The translations under genes and the position numbers were made by a program. Positions 14,320 to 20,722 of a stretch of 20,722 nt of DNA are shown here, one piece after another. Under the pieces are notes generated by a model. That model saw only the letters and a list, made by a program, of their open reading frames with translations. It had not been told where the DNA came from and made no database searches. This DNA comes from Lachnospiraceae bacterium (GTDB lineage Bacteria; Bacillota; Clostridia; Lachnospirales; Lachnospiraceae), in contig JAFOCX010000009.1 in NCBI GenBank assembly GCA_017380975.1, positions 1-20,722 on the forward strand, in the 5' to 3' direction. Within the stretch, counting starts at the first letter, position 1; every line of letters starts with the position of its first letter.

Positions 14320-15504
14320 ATGAGTAAAGTTGTTGAATCCGCAAAGGCTATGATGCCGGAACTGATCGCGATCAGAAGACATTTCCACATGTATCCGGAA
14401 AACTCCAGATGTGAGAAAGAGACTTCAGCAAAAGTTATTGAGCTTCTCAAAGAGATGGGCGTTGACGAGATCATCGAGAACGTAAACGGTTATGGCGTGA
14501 TCGGTGTGATCAAAGGCGCAAATGAAGGCGGCGTTGTTGGTATCCGTGCAGATATGGATGCTCTTCAGGTTCAGGAGATGAACGATGTAGAGTTCAAATC
14601 CAGAAACGAAGGCTGCATGCATGCTTGTGGACACGATGCGCACACAGCAGGTCTGATCGGCGCAGGCAAGATCCTTTGCCAGAACCGTGATATGATCAAC
14701 GGTACAGTTAAATTAATCTTCCAGCCGGCAGAGGAATTATCTCCGTACGGCGGTTCCAAGGGTATGTTAGAGTCCGGACATCTGGATGATGTTCAGGCTG
14801 TATACGGTCTCCATGTATGGCCGGACCTTCCGCATGGTAAAGTTGGTATCAAGGCAGGCCCGTTAATGGCTGCTACAGACCATTTCACAATCAACATCCA
14901 CGGTAAAGGCGCACACGGCGCAAAACCGGATCAGGGTATCGACGCAGTAGTTCTCGGTGCACAGTTCGTTATGAACGCACAGACATTTGTAAGCCGTAAA
15001 GTAAGCCCGCTTGACAATGCAGTTGTAACATTCGGTATTTTCAATGCAGGTACAAGATACAACGTTATCGCAGGTGACTGTCTCCTTGACGGTACAGTAC
15101 GTACATTCAATCCGGACACTCGTGATATGATCGAAGATTCCATGAGAAAACTTCTCGATGCACTTTGCCTCCAGACTGGCTGCACAGCTGAGATCGAGTA
15201 TGGCCGCGGCTATCCGGCACTCATGAACCATGAGAAAGATGCTGCTCTGATCAGAGAGACAGCTGTAAACCTCTTTGGTGAAGAGGAAGTTGTTGACGTT
15301 GCACTTCCGGCAATGCCGGCTGAGGACTTCTCTTACTATCTCGTAGAGAAGGAAGGCTGCTTCGTATGGCTCGGTTCCGATACAACTCCGGAAGGCGAGA
15401 CTGCATGGCCGTTACACAACAGCAGATTCAATATCGATGAGGATCTCCTTTGGAGAGGATCTTCCTTACTTGCACAGGTTGCAATCGATTACTTAAATAA
15501 ATAA
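14320..15504 (+). CDS. M20-family metallo-amidohydrolase (HipO/IAA-amino acid hydrolase type)
   Basis: This encodes 394 residues, start ATG 14320 after AGGAGG. M20D enzymes release amino acids from N-acyl or N-aryl conjugates, and some act as carboxypeptidases. The metal and catalytic residues are in place: C103 and H105 in HACGHDAHT, the catalytic pair E138/E139 in FQPAEE, H165 in GLHVWP and a late H366 in LHNSRF. The dimerisation (lid) domain lies at about 180-290 (HGKGAHGAKPDQGIDAV). No signal peptide is seen, so it is cytoplasmic. It follows the hydroxyacid dehydrogenase closely and ends in a terminator before the amidase. Codon use resembles that of gdhA and gpmI, suggesting it is well expressed. 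The exact substrate is unknown. Confidence 0.92.
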   Translation: MSKVVESAKAMMPELIAIRRHFHMYPENSRCEKETSAKVIELLKEMGVDEIIENVNGYGVIGVIKGANEGGVVGIRADMDALQVQEMNDVEFKSRNEGCMHACGHDAHTAGLIGAGKILCQNRDMINGTVKLIFQPAEELSPYGGSKGMLESGHLDDVQAVYGLHVWPDLPHGKVGIKAGPLMAATDHFTINIHGKGAHGAKPDQGIDAVVLGAQFVMNAQTFVSRKVSPLDNAVVTFGIFNAGTRYNVIAGDCLLDGTVRTFNPDTRDMIEDSMRKLLDALCLQTGCTAEIEYGRGYPALMNHEKDAALIRETAVNLFGEEEVVDVALPAMPAEDFSYYLVEKEGCFVWLGSDTTPEGETAWPLHNSRFNIDEDLLWRGSSLLAQVAIDYLNK

Positions 15505-15515
15505 TGAGCAGTACG

Positions 15516-15552
15516 ACGGCATATAGCTTTTGTGGCTGTATGCCGTTTTTTC
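15516..15552 (+). terminator. Terminator between the M20 gene and the amidase
   Basis: ACGGCATATAGC (15516-15527) pairs with GCTGTATGCCGT (15535-15546), 12 pairs including one G-U, with a 7-base loop and T from 15546 to 15551. The amidase starts only 40 bases later with no clear promoter, so partial read-through is likely. Confidence 0.9.
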
Positions 15553-15592
15553 ATAACTTCTTAAAGCAGTATATAAGAAGGAGAATAACAAG

Positions 15593-17017
15593 ATGTATGA
15601 TGTAAAAGAAAAATCGATCATGGAACTTCAGGCTGCGATGGAGGCGGGGGAAACAACTTCTGCAGAACTGGTGATCAGCTACATGAACCGCATAAAAGAG
15701 ATCAATCTGTCAGGTCCGGCGCTGAATGCGATCCTAGAGCTCAATGTGGAAGCAATGACGGTCGCAATGGCCATGGACCGTGAAAGAAAATTAAAAGGAA
15801 AACGCAGCAATCTCCACGGTATTCCGGTGCTGATCAAAGGCAACATCGGAACGGCAGATCAGATGCACACATCTGCAGGAAGCCGTGCTTTGAAAGACCA
15901 CTATGCGCCGGAAGATGCCAATCTTGTGAAGCAGCTTCGCGAAGCAGGTGCGGTGATCATGGGCAAAGCGAATCTGACAGAGATGGCGAAGTTTTTTGCT
16001 GTGGATATTAAGAATGGTTACAGTTCCTGGGGTGGTCAGGTGATCAATCCATACGGAGCGGACTGGGATGCAAGTGGTTCCAGTACCGGTTCCGCGGTTG
16101 CTGTGGCAGCAAGTTTTTGTGCAGCAGCGGTGGGAACAGAGACATGCGGTTCCATTTTATCTCCGTCCTGGAGAAACGGGATCGTTGGTCTGAAACCGAC
16201 GGTTGGTCTGATCAGCCGCGGAGGAATTGTTCCGCTGGCATCTTCTCAGGATACCGCAGGACCAATGGGACGCACGGTGGAAGATGTGGCAGTGCTGCTG
16301 GGCGGTCTGGTTGGAGAAGATCAGGGGGATCCGGCCACCTGGTACCGTGACGATCATCGTGAAAAGGATTATACAAAATATCTGAATGCAGACAGTCTTT
16401 CCGGAATGCGGATCGGTGTAAACCGTGCGGTTCTGGGCGGACTTTCGGAAGACGAACAGAAATTATTTGAGGATGCAGTGAGTGTTCTTGAAAAGCAGGG
16501 TGCTGTTTTAGTGCAGGATACCAACGTGGATCGATTCAGCGGCGGATACCGACTGATGAAGTATGAGTTTAAGGCGAATGTAAACCATTATCTTGCCAAG
16601 AACGCCGGAAATGGTATCGTCAAAACACTTGGAGAGTTCATTAAATACAACGAAGATCATCAGGAGCTTTGCCTGAAATATGGCCAGGACAATCTGCAGA
16701 ATGCGGAATTTGGCACTTCTGGACGTCTGATCGAAGAAGAATATCTGGAAGAAAAGATCAAATGCCATATGCTGCGTGATGTGGTGGAAGAGGCATTTGC
16801 AGAACATGATCTGGAAGTTATGGTATTCCCGGGAGTCATGGATCTTCCGGCTGTGACGAATTTCCCGGGCATGATCGTTCCTGCCGGCTATACTTCCGAA
16901 GGAAAGCCGTTTGGAATCACATTCATGGCCCTGGAGGGAGAGGAAGGAAAACTGATCTCCGCCGGTTACGGTTATGAGCAGGCGACAAAATTGAGACGTG
17001 AGCCGAAGTTTGCGTAA
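15593..17017 (+). CDS. Amidase-signature family amidase
   Basis: This encodes 474 residues, start ATG 15593, with AAGGAG upstream. It belongs to the amidase-signature family (GatA-like fold), which hydrolyses carboxamides to acid plus ammonia. The Ser-cisSer-Lys triad is readable as K82 (PVLIKGN), S163 (SGSSTGS) and nucleophile S187 (GTETCGSILSPS). The 24-residue step between the two serines matches the family. It is more like the stand-alone peptide amidases than a GatA subunit, since no gatB or gatC adjoins and the surrounding text (GIVGLKPTVGLISRGGIVPL) is of that type. Position 185 is Cys where Asp or Gly is usual. It lies behind the M20 gene and could release ammonia from the same class of amide substrates; that link is inference. 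Confidence 0.9.
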   Translation: MYDVKEKSIMELQAAMEAGETTSAELVISYMNRIKEINLSGPALNAILELNVEAMTVAMAMDRERKLKGKRSNLHGIPVLIKGNIGTADQMHTSAGSRALKDHYAPEDANLVKQLREAGAVIMGKANLTEMAKFFAVDIKNGYSSWGGQVINPYGADWDASGSSTGSAVAVAASFCAAAVGTETCGSILSPSWRNGIVGLKPTVGLISRGGIVPLASSQDTAGPMGRTVEDVAVLLGGLVGEDQGDPATWYRDDHREKDYTKYLNADSLSGMRIGVNRAVLGGLSEDEQKLFEDAVSVLEKQGAVLVQDTNVDRFSGGYRLMKYEFKANVNHYLAKNAGNGIVKTLGEFIKYNEDHQELCLKYGQDNLQNAEFGTSGRLIEEEYLEEKIKCHMLRDVVEEAFAEHDLEVMVFPGVMDLPAVTNFPGMIVPAGYTSEGKPFGITFMALEGEEGKLISAGYGYEQATKLRREPKFA

Positions 17018-17030
17018 GAGGAAATAGAGG

Positions 17031-17067
17031 AAGAGGAATACTTGCGAAAAGAGTGTTCCTCTTTTTC
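17031..17067 (+). terminator. Terminator after the amidase
   Basis: AAGAGGAATACT (17031-17042) pairs with AGTGTTCCTCTT (17052-17063), 12 pairs including one G-U, followed by a T run. Confidence 0.88.
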
Positions 17068-17103
17068 GTGATAAAAAAATAACAAATACTTACGTGGTAG
17101 GTC

Positions 17104-17132
17104 TTGCGGGATTTTTGCAAATGTTATACAAT
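17104..17132 (+). promoter_or_regulatory. Promoter of gpmI
   Basis: TTGCGG (17104-17109) and TACAAT (17127-17132) are 17 bases apart. The predicted start is near 17139, giving a leader of about 49 bases. Confidence 0.6.
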
Positions 17133-17187
17133 AATAGCGTTTGAGAGTAATAAAGACGTTATAGTCTGTAGATAAAGGAGAAAAATC

Positions 17188-18729
17188 ATGAGCAAAAAAC
17201 CGGTAGTGTTAATGATCCTGGATGGTTATGGTCTGAATAAGAAGGAGGAGGCTAACGCTGTTTTTGAGGCGAAGACTCCGGTTATGGACAAATTAATGGC
17301 AGAGTGTCCGTTCGTAGAGGGTAATGCAAGCGGTCTTGCAGTTGGTCTTCCGGACGGTCAGATGGGTAACTCTGAGGTTGGTCACCTGAACATGGGTGCA
17401 GGCCGCATCGTTTATCAGGAGCTTACAAGAATTACAAAATCCATCGCTGACGGCGATTTCTTTGAGAATGAAGAGTTTTTAAGAGCAGTGGAAAACTGCA
17501 AGAAGAACAACTCCGCACTTCATATGTACGGTCTTGTTTCTGATGGCGGTGTTCACAGCCACAACACACATATTTACGGTCTTTTAGAACTTGCTAAGAG
17601 AAGCGGCCTTGAGAACGTATTTGTACATTGCTTCCTTGACGGTCGTGATACTCCGCCGGCATCCGGTAAGGATTTCGTTGCAGAGTTAGAGGCGAAGATG
17701 GCAGAGATCGGTGTTGGTAAAGTGGCTTCTGTTATGGGCCGTTATTATGCAATGGATCGTGACAATCGCTGGGACCGTGTAGAGCTTGCTTACAGAGCAC
17801 TTACACTTGGCGAGGGCAATACAAATGCATCTGCAACTGCAGCAATCCAGGCTTCCTACGACGATGGCAAGACAGATGAGTTCGTTATGCCGACAGTTGT
17901 AGTAGAAAACGGCGCTCCGGTTGGCCTGATCAACGACAACGATTCCGTGATCTTCTTCAACTTCCGCCCGGACCGTGCAAGAGAGATCACACGCGCATTC
18001 TGTGATGATGAGTTCGCAGGTTTCGCAAGAGAGAAAAAACAGGGTCTGGTTTACGTATGCTTTACAGATTACGATGAGACAATCACAGGTAAATTTGTAG
18101 CATTCAAGAAACAGTCCATCACAAATACATTTGGCGAGTTCCTTGCTGCAAACGGCAAGACACAGGCGAGAATCGCTGAGACAGAGAAGTATGCACACGT
18201 AACATTCTTCTTCAACGGCGGTATCGAGGAGCCGAACGAGGGCGAGGACAGAATCCTTGTAAAATCCCCGAAGGTTGCAACTTACGACCTTCAGCCGGAG
18301 ATGAGCGCTCCGCAGGTTTGCGACAAACTTGTAGAAGCGATCGGTTCCGACAAATACGATGTGATCATCATCAACTTTGCAAACCCGGATATGGTTGGTC
18401 ATACAGGCGTTGAGGCAGCAGCGATCGCAGCGGTTGAGGCAGTTGATACATGTGTCGGCAGAGCGGTTGATGCAGTAAAAGCAGCAGGCGGTGCAATGTT
18501 CATCTGCGCAGACCACGGTAATGCAGAGCAGCTTCTTGACTATGAGACAGGTGCTCCGTTCACAGCGCACACAACAAACCCGGTACCGTTCATCCTGGTA
18601 AACGCAGGCGATGAATTCGGTTTAAGAGAGGGCGGCTGCCTTGCAGATATCGCTCCGACTCTGATCGAGATCATGGGTCTGGAACAGCCGAAGGAAATGA
18701 CAGGTAAATCCCTTCTGATCAGAAAATAA
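17188..18729 (+). CDS. gpmI: 2,3-bisphosphoglycerate-independent phosphoglycerate mutase
   Basis: This encodes 513 residues, start ATG 17188, with AAAGGAG upstream. It interconverts 3- and 2-phosphoglycerate in glycolysis using two manganese ions and a phosphoserine intermediate. Seen are D12 (ILDGYG), the phosphorylated S62 (GNSEVGH) and H123 (GGVHSH), then DGRDTPP from residue 151, FNFRPDRAREIT, and the late metal motif ADHGNAE. Length is exactly that expected for the family. It has its own promoter and terminator, so it is a single-gene unit, unlike species where it sits in a gap-pgk-tpi operon. Codon use is of the highly expressed type. Confidence 0.97.
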   Translation: MSKKPVVLMILDGYGLNKKEEANAVFEAKTPVMDKLMAECPFVEGNASGLAVGLPDGQMGNSEVGHLNMGAGRIVYQELTRITKSIADGDFFENEEFLRAVENCKKNNSALHMYGLVSDGGVHSHNTHIYGLLELAKRSGLENVFVHCFLDGRDTPPASGKDFVAELEAKMAEIGVGKVASVMGRYYAMDRDNRWDRVELAYRALTLGEGNTNASATAAIQASYDDGKTDEFVMPTVVVENGAPVGLINDNDSVIFFNFRPDRAREITRAFCDDEFAGFAREKKQGLVYVCFTDYDETITGKFVAFKKQSITNTFGEFLAANGKTQARIAETEKYAHVTFFFNGGIEEPNEGEDRILVKSPKVATYDLQPEMSAPQVCDKLVEAIGSDKYDVIIINFANPDMVGHTGVEAAAIAAVEAVDTCVGRAVDAVKAAGGAMFICADHGNAEQLLDYETGAPFTAHTTNPVPFILVNAGDEFGLREGGCLADIAPTLIEIMGLEQPKEMTGKSLLIRK

Positions 18730-18740
18730 ATAGAGAACAT

Positions 18741-18777
18741 CCGGCAGGAAACAGAACGTTGCCTGTCGGTTTTTTTT
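18741..18777 (+). terminator. Terminator after gpmI
   Basis: CCGGCAGG (18741-18748) pairs with CCTGTCGG (18762-18769), with one G-U, followed by eight T (18770-18777). Confidence 0.9.
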
Positions 18778-18863
18778 GTTTCAGAAAAACGGACAAATGT
18801 CAGATTCTTACTGGAAAAGTGTGGAAATGACAAGAGAAGTGTAGGCAGTCACCATGCAATTGT

Positions 18864-18892
18864 TTGACATCAATGATAAAATATGATAAAAT
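18864..18892 (+). promoter_or_regulatory. Strong promoter of the AbgB-like hydrolase/deoD unit
   Basis: TTGACA (18864-18869) has a 17-base spacer and TAAAAT (18887-18892) with an extended -10 TG (18884-18885). The 10-base ATGATAAAAT occurs twice in tandem (18873-18882 and 18883-18892), so the -10 segment looks duplicated. The predicted start is near 18899. Confidence 0.8.
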
Positions 18893-18939
18893 TAAAAATC
18901 ATGTAACAACAAAATTTGAACAGATTGGGTTGTGAAAGT

Positions 18940-20226
18940 ATGAATAAGACAGATTTATTAAGCATATATGAAGAGTTAAAAAGTCTGATCACACAACATC
19001 ACGAAGAGATCATTGCATTTGGTCGTGAGTTGTTTGCATGTCCGGAGTTAGGATTTAAGGAAGTCCGAACGAGTGAAATCCTGTCCTCTTTTTTAGAGGA
19101 AAACGGAATTCCGTGCACAAAGGGGATCGCGATGACCGGTATCCGCGCCGATCTTGGTTCCGGAGACGGTTATCATATTGCGCTTGTGGCAGATATGGAT
19201 GCAATTTATGTGCGCGACGGTGCAAAAACGTATCCATACCATTCCTGTGGTCATAGTATCCAGACAGCCGTTCTTGCCTGGGTCATGAAGCTTTTAAAGG
19301 ACAGTGGTCTGGTGGATCGACTTGGCGGAACCGTCAGCTTTATTGCAACACCGGCAGAGGAGTTTATTGATTTCGAGTACCGTGAAGGACTTCGTCAGGA
19401 AGGAAAGATCCGCTATTTCTCCGGAAAGCAGAATATGATCGAGCAGGGTGTGTTTGATGATATTGACTGTGTGCTTTCTATGCATATCAACGGAGATTCC
19501 GGCACATTGTTTGATATCCGTTCCACATTGGCCGGATTTATGGTGAAGAAGGCGATCTTTAAAGGACTTGCGGCTCATTCCGGAGTAATCCCGCATCTTG
19601 GCCGAAACGCACTCCATGGTGCCAACCTTTGTATGAATGCTCTTTCTTACATGAAGGACCAGTTCCCGAAAGAGACCGGTCTGCAGCTTCATCCGGTGAT
19701 CAGTTCCTGTTCCGGAAGTGTGAACATTATTCCGGAGGAAGTCGTATTAGAGTCTTATATCAGAGCCAATACATTAGATGAGCTGATGATCGCAGGTGAG
19801 AAATTTGATCTTTGTGCGATCCATTCCGCAAAAGCGCTGGGTCTGGAATGTGAGATCATTAATGAGACAGGTTATATGCCGTTAGCACAGTCAAAAGAGA
19901 TTGGCGATGTGGTATATGAGCATATGCTGGAGATCTGTGAGGATGCGAAGATCGTAAAGAATGTGGTATCCGGTGCATCGGGCGATGTTGGCGATCTTGG
20001 TTATCTGATCCCGGCCGTACAGTTTGGATTTGCAGCCGTGAAGGGAAGAGTCCACAGCTGTGAATTTGAGATCGCAGATGAGGAAAATGCTTACATCAAC
20101 ACAACAGAGATTTTGCTGAAAACCGTATGCGACCTGCTCGCAAAGCCGGAACTTCAGGTGAAGCACGAGGATTATCTCACAAGGAAAGAATTTTACATGA
20201 AAAACTGGCTGCAGAAAGAACATTAA
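18940..20226 (+). CDS. M20-family hydrolase, AbgB-like subgroup
   Basis: This encodes 428 residues from ATG 18940. A TTG at 18916 would add 8 residues but has no better ribosome site, and the site before 18940 is itself weak. The M20 core is present: C103 and H105 (SCGHSIQT), E140/E141 (ATPAEEF), H182 (SMHING) and a late His in RVHSCEF. The usual CGHDAHT is changed to CGHSIQT, as in some distant members. The stretch GASGDVGDLGYLIPAVQFG resembles AbgB-type (p-aminobenzoyl-glutamate hydrolase) and related proteins, whose substrates are amide-linked amino acids. It has its own strong promoter, and deoD follows after 48 bases with no terminator, so they are probably co-transcribed. Confidence 0.85.
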   Translation: MNKTDLLSIYEELKSLITQHHEEIIAFGRELFACPELGFKEVRTSEILSSFLEENGIPCTKGIAMTGIRADLGSGDGYHIALVADMDAIYVRDGAKTYPYHSCGHSIQTAVLAWVMKLLKDSGLVDRLGGTVSFIATPAEEFIDFEYREGLRQEGKIRYFSGKQNMIEQGVFDDIDCVLSMHINGDSGTLFDIRSTLAGFMVKKAIFKGLAAHSGVIPHLGRNALHGANLCMNALSYMKDQFPKETGLQLHPVISSCSGSVNIIPEEVVLESYIRANTLDELMIAGEKFDLCAIHSAKALGLECEIINETGYMPLAQSKEIGDVVYEHMLEICEDAKIVKNVVSGASGDVGDLGYLIPAVQFGFAAVKGRVHSCEFEIADEENAYINTTEILLKTVCDLLAKPELQVKHEDYLTRKEFYMKNWLQKEH

Positions 20227-20274
20227 AAACTGCAGTTTGAAAAATAAAAACAATATTTTAGGAGGAAACATATT

Positions 20275-20722
20275 ATGACAACAATTAAAGTTCCGACACC
20301 TCACATTGGTGCTCAGTTAGGCGACATCGCGGAGACAGTCCTTCTTCCGGGCGATCCGTTACGTGCAAAATACATCGCTGAGACATTCTTAACAGATGCT
20401 GTTCAGTTCAACGCTGTTAGAAACATCTTCGGTTACACAGGTTACTACAATGGCAAACGTGTTTCCGTTATGGCAACAGGTATGGGCTGCCCGTCCATGG
20501 GTATCTACTCCTACGAGCTGATCCACGGTTACGGCTGTAAGAACCTCATCCGTATTGGTACATGTGGCGCTATGCAGCCGCAGGTTAAGATCCGTGACGT
20601 TGTTATGGCTATGGGTGTTTCCACAAACTCCAACTACATGGATTGCTTCAAACTTCCGGGTCAGTTCGCTTGCACATGCAGCTTCGACTTATTAAGAAAA
20701 GCTGTTGATGCGGCTGATGCTA
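20275..20722 (+). CDS. deoD: Purine nucleoside phosphorylase DeoD, 3'-truncated by window edge
   Basis: The visible part is 149 residues from ATG 20275, with AGGAGG 8 bases upstream; the rest lies beyond the window. It splits purine (deoxy)nucleosides with phosphate into base and (deoxy)ribose 1-phosphate in salvage. The hexameric PNP motifs are clear: the phosphate-binding [11 protein letters not shown], then [16 protein letters not shown] and RIGTCGA. The start [26 protein letters not shown] is typical of DeoD rather than of uridine phosphorylase. It is probably the second gene of a unit with the AbgB-like hydrolase. Codon use is of the highly expressed type. Confidence 0.94.
   Translation, partial: MTTIKVPTPHIGAQLGDIAETVLLPGDPLRAKYIAETFLTDAVQFNAVRNIFGYTGYYNGKRVSVMATGMGCPSMGIYSYELIHGYGCKNLIRIGTCGAMQPQVKIRDVVMAMGVSTNSNYMDCFKLPGQFACTCSFDLLRKAVDAADA

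Noticed and set aside
17686..18570. Long open frame (294 codons) on the minus strand inside gpmI
   Set aside because: It lies wholly within the unmistakable gpmI gene, is very Cys-rich with no known motif, and has no ribosome site. It is a shadow of strong codon bias.
1..20722. CRISPR arrays, insertion sequences, tRNA or rRNA genes
   Set aside because: Reading both strands, I saw no spaced direct repeats, no transposase, and no tRNA or rRNA signature.

Overview
The window looks like a chromosomal segment of a low-to-mid GC anaerobic Firmicute, most likely a Lachnospiraceae-type Clostridium. The basis is the gene content and the style of the signals: PPi-dependent phosphofructokinase, a glutamate dehydrogenase very close to the Clostridium symbiosum NAD type, strong AGGAGG ribosome sites, TTGACA/TATAAT promoters often with an extended -10, and U-tailed terminators. 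The family assignment is from recalled protein similarity, not a search.

Region 1 (1-4.8 kb) is the end of a defence island. It holds the 3' part of a Wadjet-type SMC gene (jetC), overlapped by jetD, and then a DUF1016/YhcG PD-(D/E)XK nuclease gene broken by a one-base deletion. jetA and jetB should lie to the left, outside the window.

Region 2 (4.8-8.1 kb) holds a GNAT acetyltransferase facing pfp, with a long shared hairpin terminator between them, and a HAD hydrolase gene upstream of pfp on the minus strand. Divergent from the HAD gene is a ROK-family regulator. Its promoter carries a perfect 9-bp inverted repeat just after the -10 box.

Region 3 (9.27-11.8 kb) is regulatory. A consensus promoter with no protein gene behind it drives an apparent structured small RNA of about 180 nt (9406-9586). 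A short DtxR/MntR-type regulator starts at TTG. An unfamiliar three-part regulator is transcribed away from gdhA. The gdhA gene has a leader of about 320 nt full of hairpins and with mutually exclusive pairings, so it may be a riboswitch or attenuator.

Region 4 (11.8-20.7 kb) is metabolic: NAD-type glutamate dehydrogenase, a D-2-hydroxyacid dehydrogenase, an M20 amidohydrolase, an amidase, phosphoglycerate mutase (gpmI), an AbgB-like M20 hydrolase and the start of purine nucleoside phosphorylase (deoD). The genes around gdhA fit amino-acid release and fermentation. gpmI and pfp are glycolytic, and deoD belongs to nucleoside salvage.

The best candidates for something undescribed are the small RNA at 9406-9586 and the gdhA leader at 11483-11802. 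I could not match either to a known RNA family by eye.
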